DNA of 64,000 bases, from NCBI RefSeq assembly GCF_000374005.1, contig NZ_KB893138.1, positions 1 through 64,000 of the forward strand, read 5' to 3'. Origin of the DNA: Kiloniella laminariae DSM 19542 (GTDB lineage: Bacteria; Pseudomonadota; Alphaproteobacteria; Kiloniellales; Kiloniellaceae). Positions 1 through 8,417 of the stretch are shown piece by piece. The notes below the pieces were generated by a model. The model did no database searches and was not told the origin of the DNA. It saw only the letters and a list, made by a program, of their open reading frames with translations. Both the position numbers and the translations under genes were made by a program. Within the stretch, counting starts at the first letter, position 1; each line of letters begins with the position of its first letter.

Positions 1-2
1 CT

Positions 3-581
3 TTTCGCCGATCTGGGCGTGCGGCAGACAGCGGGGTTGCAGATGGTCACTATCCGAGGATTGAAGGAATTGAGGAGGAGTTTAAAAACCTGGTCCGGGT
101 TGAGTCTCCGCTGATCTGGGGGGAGGTGGTTGCCCTGAGCTTTGATCCCGCGGTCCGTATTTCTGACTGGAATTCTCTGCGCAACTATTCGGTCGGTTAC
201 CCGGCGGACTGGATGATCTTTTCCAGCCGGACCGGGGACTATGGCCACCCTGCGCCGGTAGAGTTGGAAAGCAATATCCTGAGAATGCTCAAGGCCGGGC
301 GGTTTCAGGTAGCTCTGGTTTGGAAAGAGCTTTTCCGCATATCTTCCGAACAGGAACAAAGCGGATATTCAGGCCTGACAGTGACACCGCTGGAACAGCG
401 GAATGCCTATCTCTATCTGCATAAAAAACACAGCGCTCTGGCCCCTCTTTTGGCAACAGCGCTGGATGACATGCACAGGGATGGCAGCTTCGAGGTCATT
501 TGCCCCTTTTGCAAAGGCCCCAATCAGGACAATTCACAGGTGGAGCGGCGTTTGGCACCATTGTCTGTGCCTCTGCTTTAA
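3..581 (+). CDS. Extracellular solute-binding protein family 3, 5' truncated by window edge
   Basis: C-terminal part of a periplasmic solute-binding protein of the SBP_bac_3 type. The frame is open from base 3, ahead of the first internal GTG at 126. The upstream residues (ADGHYPRI, then a stretch ending ESPLIWGEVVAL) match the family pattern in which an acidic/arginine motif precedes the second lobe, so the true start lies outside the window. The segment SLRNYSVGYPADW is the usual strand-turn of lobe 2, and LKAGRFQVALVWKE the usual 'brought-low' helix. The stop is TAA at 579-581. No permease or ATPase gene is visible beside it, so it may be an orphan sensor-type binding protein. The ligand cannot be told from sequence. 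Confidence 0.7.
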   Translation, partial: FRRSGRAADSGVADGHYPRIEGIEEEFKNLVRVESPLIWGEVVALSFDPAVRISDWNSLRNYSVGYPADWMIFSSRTGDYGHPAPVELESNILRMLKAGRFQVALVWKELFRISSEQEQSGYSGLTVTPLEQRNAYLYLHKKHSALAPLLATALDDMHRDGSFEVICPFCKGPNQDNSQVERRLAPLSVPLL

Positions 582-598
582 CGAGACAGGGGGGGCTG

Positions 599-1861
599 TT
601 ATTTTCCTGCAGATATTTCCGCGCGTTTCGGGCTGAGGTTTTTTAGGCCGAGGCCCGCTGGCAGGCCTGGCGGGGCGTTTTCCTCGGCCCAGGCAACGGC
701 AAGCTGGTCTGCGGTCAGGCCGTGACAGGTCGTTAGCTGCGCAGCATTGAGTTTTGCTCCCTTCAGGCAGGCGCTGGTCAGGTCTGCTCCCTCAAAAACC
801 GCTCCCGTAAGATCGACATGGGTCAGGTCGGCACCCGTCAGGTCAGCCTGGCTCAGATCGGCCCCGGTCAAATCAGCATGGGAAAGATCCGCGCCCGAGA
901 GGTCTGAAATAATCTGCTGCCCCCTGCTGGTAATATAGGGGCTCAGCCGGGCCTGGGTCAGGTCGGTGTTTTTCAGTTTGGTGTCCTTTAAACTTACGCC
1001 CTGCATCAGGGCCTTGTGCAGGTTGACCCGGTTCAGGTTCGAGCCCGTAAAACGCGCCCGGGTCAGAATGCTGTTTTCAAGATTGGTTTCCTGCAGATCA
1101 GTGGCACTCAGGTCCATGCCATAGAGATTGGTGAAGCTCCAGTTTCTGGCCCGTTTTGGGATGCTGGCGTGAACCTTGTCTTTATAAAACTGCAGGATCG
1201 ATCGGGTTTCCAGCCGGGCTTTTTTATACTGGCCGTTTTTCTGTTCCAGCAGGCTGACATCAAAGGAGGCATCAGATGAACTGTCGGGATAGGTAATCTT
1301 GCCGCGCTGGGCGCTGATCACCACCAGATACTGATCGAGGATCAGGAAAAAATCTTCCTGGTCAAAGAAGTCTTTCTGCACCCGTTTCCACAGTTGTGAC
1401 AGGGCAGCCAGCCGCACATGGCTGGCTTCGTGTCCCAGCTGATCGATAATGTTTCGGGTGATCTTGTCCTGCTCGGTACGGGTGTGCTGTCTGCTTTGCC
1501 AGTTGACCGCGTAGAAAGTCAGGAAGGCGGCAATGGTTGGCCCCAGAATGATCGCAGCGACGCTGGGCCAGTCGGTATCGGACTGCAGCAGGATACTGTG
1601 GTTCTGGATCTCTGTGGGGGCTGAATTCCACTGTCCAGAGATGCCGCCAGCAACGCCTGATGCCGTGTCGGGCAAAATGGCCGGATTTGCTGTCGGGGAA
1701 AGCACGGTGCCAAAACCTTCGTTCAGCCCAGCCCGGATCGTGGTAAGGATCTCGCTGGAAAACAGGACCAGAGAAATGGCTCCAATCGCGGCGAGCAGGC
1801 CAAGTACAATCAAGGCAAGGGTTTTACACAGCCGGCAAGCGGGGCGTTTTTTCCTGGTCAT
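599..1861 (-). CDS. Membrane-anchored pentapeptide-repeat protein
   Basis: 420 residues. Two hydrophobic helices lie near residues 14-34 and 98-118. A charged segment of about 120 residues follows, then from about residue 245 to 395 a run of pentapeptide repeats (patterns such as ADLSH, ADLTG, ADLSQ, VDLTG). These should fold into a right-handed quadrilateral beta-helix. The repeats show in the DNA as 15-bp periodicity around 765-900. Pentapeptide-repeat proteins include DNA mimics, effectors and scaffolds; nothing here points to a specific target. The membrane anchor argues against a Qnr-like gyrase protector. The gene converges on the solute-binding protein gene, with only 17 bp between stops. 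A ribosome site (GAGACC-like) precedes the ATG. Confidence 0.85.
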   Translation of the reverse strand: MTRKKRPACRLCKTLALIVLGLLAAIGAISLVLFSSEILTTIRAGLNEGFGTVLSPTANPAILPDTASGVAGGISGQWNSAPTEIQNHSILLQSDTDWPSVAAIILGPTIAAFLTFYAVNWQSRQHTRTEQDKITRNIIDQLGHEASHVRLAALSQLWKRVQKDFFDQEDFFLILDQYLVVISAQRGKITYPDSSSDASFDVSLLEQKNGQYKKARLETRSILQFYKDKVHASIPKRARNWSFTNLYGMDLSATDLQETNLENSILTRARFTGSNLNRVNLHKALMQGVSLKDTKLKNTDLTQARLSPYITSRGQQIISDLSGADLSHADLTGADLSQADLTGADLTHVDLTGAVFEGADLTSACLKGAKLNAAQLTTCHGLTADQLAVAWAEENAPPGLPAGLGLKNLSPKRAEISAGK

Positions 1862-2077
1862 AAGAGGGTCTCTGGATTTCCGGATGAGATGAAGATTGTG
1901 CTTGTTATGATCCTGTTAATATTGAACCTTATAACAAATATTCTGAAATCGTACCTTTCTTTTCACGTTAAGATTGAATGATATTCCGCAAGAGCTAAGA
2001 TTTGCATTGTAGCCATAAATACCCTGATACAGATATTCCCCGCCATATTTCGGGGCAGAAGCAGAGAAAAAATAAAC

Positions 2078-2632
2078 ATGAATATGTTCAGAAAAATATT
2101 CGCCTTGCTGGTTTACCTGACCTGCTTTACTGCTGAAGTACAGGCTGAAGAGCAGGCGGATCTTGCCAACCTTATGTCTTATGAGGCGGAGGGCGTCAGC
2201 TTTGAGTTCCCCGGGAACTGGCAGGTGGTTGCGGATGAAGAAAGCGACGGAGTGCGCACGCTGTTTATCCAGAGTTCTGGCGATGCCCTGCTTTCGATCA
2301 CAGTTTTTCCATCAGAATATGCCATGGCCCTGGACGACTACATTGAGCTGGTCATCGCAAATTTTGACAGTGATCCCGCTGCAGGGCGCAGAGACAGGGG
2401 CAGCCTCACCGAGCGTGAGCTGAACATCGGTGATCGGGTGGTGGAGGGACGGAGAAATGAATTTATCTTCAGCTTCCTTAGTCTGGAAATCCCGCACACG
2501 GCTGACTATTACTATATCGAATCAGATTCCGGCCATCTGGCTGCCCTGACCATGAGCCAGGTTGCGGCTGCTGATCTGGGTAAAGTCGAAGCCGGGTTTC
2601 ATCATGTTCTCTCTACATTGTCCGTGGAATAA
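2078..2632 (+). CDS. Secreted protein with PsbP/DcrB-like fold, function unknown
   Basis: 184 residues with an N-terminal signal peptide (about residues 1-23, ending VQAEEQ). The mature part begins with a YEAEGVSFEFPGNWQVV motif, the typical opening strand pair of PsbP/DUF1795/DcrB-like domains ('f.ypd.W'). It continues with alternating strands and ends in a helix (VEAGFHHVLSTL). Such domains occur in small periplasmic or lipid-anchored proteins of unclear role. No lipobox is visible, so it is probably soluble in the periplasm. It stands alone, 154 bp upstream of the cyclase gene in the same direction, and could be co-transcribed with it. The family assignment rests on pattern only. Confidence 0.65.
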   Translation: MNMFRKIFALLVYLTCFTAEVQAEEQADLANLMSYEAEGVSFEFPGNWQVVADEESDGVRTLFIQSSGDALLSITVFPSEYAMALDDYIELVIANFDSDPAAGRRDRGSLTERELNIGDRVVEGRRNEFIFSFLSLEIPHTADYYYIESDSGHLAALTMSQVAAADLGKVEAGFHHVLSTLSVE

Positions 2633-2785
2633 TCTTTCGCCAAAAAGCCCAGAGGAAAAACTTAAAGAGAAAACACTGGAGACAATCCTGATTAACGCGG
2701 GGATTCTGACGGGGATTCTGAAAGATTGGTTGCCTGACAGAAAAGGGGGCATGATAGGTCACTACAAGCCAGTAGAGGGGAGGAG

Positions 2786-4180
2786 ATGACCGAGGAAGAG
2801 AGCAGCACAGCCTTGAACAAAGTGCAAAATTCAGCCAATCATCTCTCCTGTAATCCCGCCAGAAGTCTTTCGGGGGATCTGTCCAGCGATCTTGACCAGA
2901 CTTTTCGTCGGGCGGAGCATGCCGGGCTGAAGCTGGCGATCATTGGCCGTTCCATTGCACTTGTGGTGCTGGGGGCCGGGCTGGTGTTCTCGCGTCTGGC
3001 CAACAATCCGGATGCGGCGATCAACTTTGCTCTTCTGGGCGGAACCTTCCTGTTTCTCGGGCTGCTGCATTACCGGATCATCGGCACGGGTCTGGATCGT
3101 TTCTGGGTTAAATATCTTTTTATCACTTTGGATATCGGCATTATCTCTGCCCTGATCGCCACCCAGCCGCTTTTTGCTTCTGCAGATCTTCCGGCAGTGA
3201 TGATCTTTCGCAGCTCCCTGCTGTCCTACTTTTTTGTCATTCTCGGCATCGCGGCTTTCAGCTTTTCACCCCAGCTGGTGCTCTGGTCGGGGTTTGCCGG
3301 CGCAGCTGGATACCTCGGAGCTTTTGCCGCGGTCGCTTCCCGGGACGGAGCGGTTCTCGACTGGTCTGATCTGCCTACGAACCCGACGGCACAAGATGTT
3401 ATTGACGTGGTGCTCAATCCAGCGTTCGGGGCCATGGGCAGTCGTCTGCAGGAAGCCGTTTTTCTGGTTGTCGTTGCCATGCTGATCGCTATTGTCATGC
3501 GCCGGGCTCAGAATACCCTGCGCGAAAAACTCACGGCCGAGCGGGATCGTCAGGAAATCACGGGCATATTCGGCCGCTTTGTGCCCGAGCCCATAGTCGA
3601 GGCCCTGATCGCCGATGCGGGCCTGCTGGCCCCGGTCGAGCGCGAGGCAACGATTGTTTTTAGCGATATCGTCGGCTTTACCAGCCTGACCGAGCGTCTG
3701 GGGCCGCAAAAGACTGTCGAGGTTCTCAACGATTATTTTGATGCCATGACCGGGATTGTGACGGAAAACAACGGTATCGTCGCCACTTTTCACGGAGATG
3801 CCATTCTGGCGATTTTCAATGTGCCGCTGAAAAGCCCGGATCATGCGGACCACGCCTTGCGCGCAGCACAGCAAATGCTGAGGCGGGTTGCAGAAACAGA
3901 CTTTGCCGGGGAAAACCTTGCCATTCGTATCGGCATCAACAGCGGCCCGGTTATCGCCGGAAATGTCGGGGGCGGTGGACGGCAGAGTTATACCGTTTAC
4001 GGTGACGCCGTGAACCTCGCCGCCCGCCTCGAAGTTCTGGCCAAGGAAAAAGCTGTCTCGCTACTGCTCTCAGAACACAGTCAGCAACTGCTCAAGGACA
4101 AGGCCGGACTGAAGGCAATTGGTACAGCTGCCGTCCGGGGACAGAGCCAGCCGATTACGATCTATACGAACAGCTGGTAG
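2786..4180 (+). CDS. Integral-membrane class III adenylate/guanylate cyclase
   Basis: 464 residues. The N-terminal half (about residues 45-235) carries around six hydrophobic helices, a membrane sensor module without a recognisable ligand domain. The C-terminal CHD-type catalytic domain spans about 265-464. Metal-binding aspartates are seen at D294 (VFSDIVGFT) and D338 (FHGDAILAIF), and the transition-state Asn/Arg pair in GDAVNLAARLE. The residue that is usually the purine-selecting lysine (vdKfxGD) is Thr334, and the partner position is Thr in YTVYGD, so cAMP versus cGMP specificity is not predictable. A strong ribosome site (GGGGAGGAG) sits just before ATG 2786. No dedicated partner gene is adjacent. 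The product would act at the inner membrane with the catalytic domain in the cytoplasm. Confidence 0.9.
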   Translation: MTEEESSTALNKVQNSANHLSCNPARSLSGDLSSDLDQTFRRAEHAGLKLAIIGRSIALVVLGAGLVFSRLANNPDAAINFALLGGTFLFLGLLHYRIIGTGLDRFWVKYLFITLDIGIISALIATQPLFASADLPAVMIFRSSLLSYFFVILGIAAFSFSPQLVLWSGFAGAAGYLGAFAAVASRDGAVLDWSDLPTNPTAQDVIDVVLNPAFGAMGSRLQEAVFLVVVAMLIAIVMRRAQNTLREKLTAERDRQEITGIFGRFVPEPIVEALIADAGLLAPVEREATIVFSDIVGFTSLTERLGPQKTVEVLNDYFDAMTGIVTENNGIVATFHGDAILAIFNVPLKSPDHADHALRAAQQMLRRVAETDFAGENLAIRIGINSGPVIAGNVGGGGRQSYTVYGDAVNLAARLEVLAKEKAVSLLLSEHSQQLLKDKAGLKAIGTAAVRGQSQPITIYTNSW

Positions 4181-4823
4181 CCATTTCCAAGGGCCGATTT
4201 CAGGAAGACAGGGCTTCGTGAATTGTGATATCAAACCTGGCGTATTACCTTGCTTGAGTACGGCAGAATCTATACAAATAGCGATACAGACGTTCTGTCT
4301 TTGAACGCTCGGTTGTCGCTTTCGCCATCTCAGTCGTTTTTTCGGTTGTTTTCTTTGTAGTTCACGCGTTTTCTACGACTAAAGATTTCTGCTGTTACCT
4401 GCGTCTGTTTTGTTGGTCGCAGGCTGTTGCGATACTCTCTTTTAAAATCTGTTTTCACGACCTCGGCTTGCCTGGTTCATGACTTCTTGTCCGTAGGGCT
4501 GGTTCCACCCGGCCCCTTTTCCTGACAGAGAGCGAACCTGCCTGACCCGGTCGTGCCGTGCCTCTCTTGATCTGCCTCTTTTCGCTGAACTGTTCTGTAC
4601 CACTCCTTAGCAGAGGCAAAGTGTCTTTGCGTCTGGTCCCAATCCAAAATCTGGCACCCGAGGGGCGAGGCAGGCGAGGCGACAAAGACAGGCCGGGAGA
4701 AAACAGGCAACCAGATAACAAACCATTGCGGGGCTGTCTCAACGCCGCAATGGATAACCCGCGACAAGGACTGCGCCTTGATCCCCAAGACCAGCACTTG
4801 CTGCACTTTCGAAGGTGATCACC
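4181..4823. other. 643-bp gap without a supported gene
   Basis: No convincing gene. The first 280 bp are T-rich and look non-coding. A 9-bp inverted repeat (CCATTGCGG at 4723-4731 with CCGCAATGG at 4745-4753) lies about 70 bp before the 44-residue gene and could shape its leader. The minus strand has open frames here (for example 4477-4806), but their composition and lack of family pattern do not support them. Confidence 0.5.
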
Positions 4824-4958
4824 ATGGGTAAGGGTAATGACAAACGCGGCAATAAAGAAGCAAAGAAACCGAAACAGGTAAAGGTCAAGGTTCTGGCAAC
4901 CGCAGATTCCGGCGCCAATAAAACACCCCTGAATGTCGGAGCCAAAAAGGGCAAATAA
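4824..4958 (+). CDS. Small basic protein, 44 residues, unknown function
   Basis: ATG at 4824 after a good ribosome site (GAAGGTGATC) and a TAA at 4956-4958. The product starts MGKGNDKRGNKEAKKPK and is rich in Lys, Gly and Asn, ending VGAKKGK. I recall proteins with the MGKGN..RGNKE..KPK opening as small uncharacterised proteins in Alphaproteobacteria; this is memory of a pattern, not a search. The charge suggests binding to nucleic acid or ribosomes, but this is inference only. A strong stem-loop follows at 4990-5038, consistent with a single-gene transcript. Confidence 0.65.
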   Translation: MGKGNDKRGNKEAKKPKQVKVKVLATADSGANKTPLNVGAKKGK

Positions 4959-4989
4959 CCCAAAGGCTAGATAAAAAGACGAACGAACA

Positions 4990-5040
4990 AGCCCGGGGCT
5001 GTGACGTGATTCCAACGTCCAGCCCCGCTCACCGGGCTTT
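4990..5040 (+). terminator. Nested stem-loop after the 44-residue gene
   Basis: Outer arms AGCCC (4990-4994) and GGGCT (5034-5038) enclose a second stem GGGGCT/AGCCCC (4995-5000, 5021-5026) and an inner GACGT/ACGTC (5003-5007, 5015-5019). The structure is followed by TTT. It could be a terminator or a structured 3' end. The short U run makes termination less certain. Confidence 0.5.
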
Positions 5041-5168
5041 GCCCAAGGGAACTATCCGTCCTGCTTCTCGAGAGCCGGTACAGCACGTGGAAAATATTCA
5101 ACAGGGCAGGCCCCGTCGGTGCCCAAATCAGTGAGCCTTCTTATTTTTGTGATCTGGGGTGAGGTTAA

Positions 5169-5879
5169 TTAGCAACCCTTGAATTCTTTCTCAATACATT
5201 CACGGGTCATTTTTTTGGCAGTTTCGAGATCATCAGGAGTGAAAAACCTGTTAAAGACATGCTCCATCATGCTCGACACCTTATAGTATTCCGAGGTTGT
5301 GGCCGCTACGTTCATCCACATATAAGAGCGGAAAAGATCATACTCAACGCCCTGTCTTTCATAATACATCCAACCTAGCCTGTATTGGGCTGAGGTATAA
5401 CCCTGTTCTGCGGCAAGGCTGTACCACTTGAAGGCGGTCTCGTAATCCTTCGCGATGACCTGTCCCGTTCTGTACATCTCCCCGAGATAGTTTTGGCTGT
5501 TAATGTCACCCTGTTCAGCGCTGAGGGTAAACCATTTGACAGAGGTTTCGCCGTTCTGTGGTACGCCTTGTCCTGCTTCGTACATCAGGCCCAGATATAT
5601 CTGGGCATTCTGGTCTCCCTGTTTTGCGGCCAGAATAAACCACTTCGCGGCTGTACCATAATCTTGTGTAACACCTTCTCCGTGGTAATAAAGAGTAGCC
5701 AGGCTGGACTGGGCTTCTGCATCTCCCTGCTCTGCAAGCGTACTCCATTCCCTGAAGGAGGTGGCGAAATCATTATTCTCATAGGCATCCCACCCTCGCT
5801 GAAGCCCATCGGAAAAGGCAGGGAAGGCGAGGCAAATCGAAATGATCAGCGAGGCAAGGAGTACAGCAAACTGTTTCAT
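5169..5879 (-). CDS. Secreted Sel1-repeat protein (copy 1)
   Basis: 236 residues with a signal peptide (about 1-23, cleavage near AFS-DGL). Four Sel1-like (TPR-related) repeats of about 36 residues follow, with the pattern GDxxAQxxLGxMYxxGQGVxxDYxxAxKWxxxAAEQ. The C-terminal extension ends in KEFKGC. Sel1 arrays form alpha-superhelical protein-binding scaffolds, commonly periplasmic in Proteobacteria. An upstream ribosome site AAGGTATGG precedes the ATG. The paralogue at 5963-6664 lies 83 bp upstream in the same direction and shares the overall plan and the GC terminus, so the pair probably arose by tandem duplication and then diverged. The third repeat is less regular (GQVIAKDY). Confidence 0.88.
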   Translation of the reverse strand: MKQFAVLLASLIISICLAFPAFSDGLQRGWDAYENNDFATSFREWSTLAEQGDAEAQSSLATLYYHGEGVTQDYGTAAKWFILAAKQGDQNAQIYLGLMYEAGQGVPQNGETSVKWFTLSAEQGDINSQNYLGEMYRTGQVIAKDYETAFKWYSLAAEQGYTSAQYRLGWMYYERQGVEYDLFRSYMWMNVAATTSEYYKVSSMMEHVFNRFFTPDDLETAKKMTRECIEKEFKGC

Positions 5880-5962
5880 TTTAAGCCATACCTTTGCAGG
5901 AATAGATGAATTTAGTGGCCGGAGGGATAAGAGCCGGGGTTGTTTACAGCTGGGAGTAGCCC

Positions 5963-6664
5963 TCAGCAGCCCTCAAAGTTGACTTCCTTGCAGTGGGCGG
6001 CGAATTTCTCGGCCAGTTCCAGTACGGCGGGGGTCATGTCTTCTTCGAGGGTTTCCTGGGCGACCTTTGCCTTTTCATGTCCGCCGATATCGGCCTGAAC
6101 CAGCCACATATGGGCACGGAGGAAATCCTGCTCAACGCCATCGCCCTTGATGTACATAATGGCCAGATTGTACTGGGCATAGGCTTTGCCCTGATGTGCT
6201 GCAAGGTCGTACCAGTGGGCGGCTGCCTTGTAATCCTGTGGCACACCCTGGCCGCGAAAATAGAGATAACCAAGGCTGGTCTGGCCGGAAGGATCGCCCA
6301 GTTCGGCGGCCCGGCGGAACCACTTGGCGGCTTTTACATAATCCCTGGGTACGCCCTGGCCCTGTTCGAAGATGACGCCCAGATTGTGTTGCGCGGTAAT
6401 ATAGTCTTGTTCCGCTGCGCGTGTGTACCATTCGATCGCTGTATTGATATCCCGAGGGACGCCCTGTCCATTCTGATAAAGGATTCCCATCGCATTTTCT
6501 AGCTTTGGATCGCCTTGTTCTGCCAGAGGCTGCCATTCAGCAAGAGCCGTTTCAAAATCCCCTTTCTGATAGGCAAGAAGTCCCTTCTGCAAATCGGCTG
6601 AAAAAGCCGTTGATGTTGACAGGATAAAGGAAAAGAGCAGGGCTAGAGCCGCGACAGGTTTCAT
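5963..6664 (-). CDS. Secreted Sel1-repeat protein (copy 2)
   Basis: 233 residues. A signal peptide at about 1-22 (cleavage near AFS-ADL) is followed by a short helical cap (KGLLAYQKGDFETALAEW) and four Sel1 repeats, more regular than those of the downstream copy (GQGVPRD and GQGVPQD turns). The C-terminus ends NFEGC, like the neighbour's KEFKGC. It is probably the first gene of a two-gene operon reading leftwards, with the promoter in the AT-rich gap before 6940. The predicted role is a periplasmic protein-interaction scaffold; the client is unknown. Confidence 0.88.
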   Translation of the reverse strand: MKPVAALALLFSFILSTSTAFSADLQKGLLAYQKGDFETALAEWQPLAEQGDPKLENAMGILYQNGQGVPRDINTAIEWYTRAAEQDYITAQHNLGVIFEQGQGVPRDYVKAAKWFRRAAELGDPSGQTSLGYLYFRGQGVPQDYKAAAHWYDLAAHQGKAYAQYNLAIMYIKGDGVEQDFLRAHMWLVQADIGGHEKAKVAQETLEEDMTPAVLELAEKFAAHCKEVNFEGC

Positions 6665-6939
6665 CTGAGTCTCTTGAGATAGGTTTATGGGGTTTTCTGT
6701 GCAAGTGCGAGTGCGAGTATATAATGAGAAAATATCCCGTTATGTTTGCAAAGGGCGGAATTTTAGTCAACTAAGGAAAAGATAGATCCCTGGAGGTTAT
6801 GAGAGAGAATCAACAAGAAGATCACGAAACATGACGGGATAATTTAATGTTCACCTGTGGATAATAAAAAAATTAACACTTATAACTTGTTTTTGTTACC
6901 TCTTGTCGCTACCCGTATTCCTTTTGTAGGGGGTATATT

Positions 6940-7305
6940 ATGGGATTACGTCTGTTGGTGGTGTTGCCATTGGTTTTTCTTGCTGCGGCTTGTGCGAATA
7001 CAAGAGACCCACATACCGTCAGCATAAAACAGGAAAATGATAAACAAATGTCCTGTCAGGATATTCAAACCGAATACAAAACCAATACGGAAGTTGCGGC
7101 GAGCAAAATCTCAAAAAATAACTCTGACGACACACAGGATATTATCGTTGGCGGATTGATTTGGCCTGGACTGGCTGACTTTAAAAATGCTGATGGTATC
7201 GAGGGGAACGCCTTGCTTGATCGCAATGTGTATTTGCGCGAGCTCGGCACGGCAAGCAACTGTAATGTTGTATCCTGGCCTCTGCAGCCTGTACGGTATG
7301 ATTAA
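6940..7305 (+). CDS. Small lipoprotein, unknown function
   Basis: 121 residues. The N-terminus is a lipoprotein signal with lipobox LAAAC, so acylation is expected at Cys18. The mature part is mostly polar with a central Gly/Ile segment (DIIVGGLIWPGLADF) resembling the glycine-zipper-like segment of small outer-membrane lipoproteins. Two further cysteines (SCQDI and SNCNVV) could pair in the periplasm. A ribosome site GGGGG lies close to the ATG. The gene is transcribed away from the Sel1 pair, sharing an AT-rich promoter region, and ends before a clear terminator. Confidence 0.7.
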   Translation: MGLRLLVVLPLVFLAAACANTRDPHTVSIKQENDKQMSCQDIQTEYKTNTEVAASKISKNNSDDTQDIIVGGLIWPGLADFKNADGIEGNALLDRNVYLRELGTASNCNVVSWPLQPVRYD

Positions 7306-7393
7306 TCCTCTGTTCGATCCTGATCCGTCAGCCGGATAGAGGGTCGGGGGGCGAGGAAAAGAGTGTTTCCTGACAGAAAACCCTGCTTTAAAG

Positions 7394-7416
7394 CCCTGCC
7401 TTTCGGCGGGGTTTTT
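7394..7416 (+). terminator. Rho-independent terminator after lipoprotein gene
   Basis: The stem CCCTGCC/GGCGGGG with a TTTC loop is followed by five T residues. It lies about 90 bp after the lipoprotein stop. Confidence 0.75.
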
Positions 7417-7572
7417 GCGTTGATCAGAACAGGATAATAAAGGGGGATGCGCTGATGTGATCCTTATGCCCGGATGTCGAACACAGTGGGTGTTTGTGTA
7501 CTTTGGGCAAAAGATCAGAGAAGCGGGACATTCCAGGAATTTTCAATTCAAATCAGTAAGCTGTTTGAAAAA

Positions 7573-7647
7573 TGGTGCCGTGAGGCGGAATTGAACCGCC
7601 GACCCCGTCATTACCAATGACGTGCTCTACCCCTGAGCTACCACGGC
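7573..7647 (-). tRNA. tRNA-Thr (GGT)
   Basis: On the minus strand, acceptor arms GCCGTGG and TCACGGC pair with one G-T. The D arm contains AGCTCAGGGGTAGAGC, the anticodon stem is CGTCA/TGACG around loop TTGGTAA (anticodon GGT, reading ACC/ACT), and the T arm contains GGTTCAATTCC. The 3' CCA is encoded (TGG at 7573-7575 on the plus strand). Total length is 75 nt. Confidence 0.95.
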
Positions 7648-7841
7648 CTCGTCTGGACGGGCGTTATATGCCTCTGCCAGCGATCCAATGCAAGTCTTAT
7701 TTTACGCTTCGGGCAAAAATTTTGATTTTAGACAAAGGCACAGGGAAAGTGTTTTGTCGCTTCCGGTCCTTGGGGCGATTTTTGTTCTCTCTAGTTGCAA
7801 CAGGACTTGACGAAAGCGGGGGAGATTAGCACTCTGCCGCC

Positions 7842-8024
7842 ATGAACAAAGCATCAGAACCTGGTACAACACCGGAAAACACACCTGAGACCACATCGGA
7901 AGCTGTCGAGACAGCTGAGCAGAAAGCCTTGGCCCAACGTACAGAGCATCGGTTGGCCCGCGAGGCCAAGGCTTTGCGCGCGAACCTGCTCAAGCGCAAG
8001 AGCCAGATGCGCGAACGCAAATAA
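7842..8024 (+). CDS. Small conserved charged protein next to dcd
   Basis: 60 residues. The N-terminal half is acidic and Thr/Glu/Pro-rich (probably disordered). The C-terminal half is a basic helix with the motif REAKALRANLLKRKSQ. Short proteins ending in an ALRANLL(K/R)RK helix are, from memory, common beside dcd/murA in Alphaproteobacteria, with no known function. The contrast of acidic tail and basic amphipathic helix suggests a nucleic-acid or protein adaptor, but that is speculation. Confidence 0.6.
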   Translation: MNKASEPGTTPENTPETTSEAVETAEQKALAQRTEHRLAREAKALRANLLKRKSQMRERK

Positions 8025-8417
8025 TTTCCGTAAAACCAAAGTCAGGTATTCGCTTTGCCACAGGTAGCCGAGGTAGCCAAGTTGGTTGAGCTGGCGAAGA
8101 TATCTGATCAAGTGACTTTCAAAACTGGGGCCTTTAACAAAATCTGTGCTGGCAAGTACTGGTTTGTCATCTTGATCTGATGGTAACACCTTGTTTTTTC
8201 TATTCTCCGACTACCTTCCTCGCGATTTCCCCGATTTAACTCCGGGTAGTCCTGATTCGCTTATCTGTCGGTAAAAAGCCAGAAATGTCCTCTTGGGCAA
8301 TCTTCATTCTTGAGCTTTCAGCCCGGAAACAGTAGAAGGCGTTATAAGGATCTGCCGCCCTGTTCGAATGACTTGTGCGCAGAAAAACTGATCAGCTGTG
8401 AAGAGGGAGAGCAAGCC
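8025..8417. other. Intergenic region before dcd, no feature recognised
   Basis: About 390 bp with no supported gene. A longer in-frame opening for dcd begins at a TTG (8310), but its translation is not dcd-like. The region presumably contains the dcd promoter. Confidence 0.4.

Noticed and set aside
765-900. DNA repeat array
   Set aside because: The 15-bp periodicity is explained by the pentapeptide repeats of the encoded protein.
4455-5015. 186-codon minus-strand frame, Cys/Phe-rich at the start
   Set aside because: It covers the 44-residue gene, which has a better ribosome site; no domain is visible. The related frame 4477-4806 was also not convincing.
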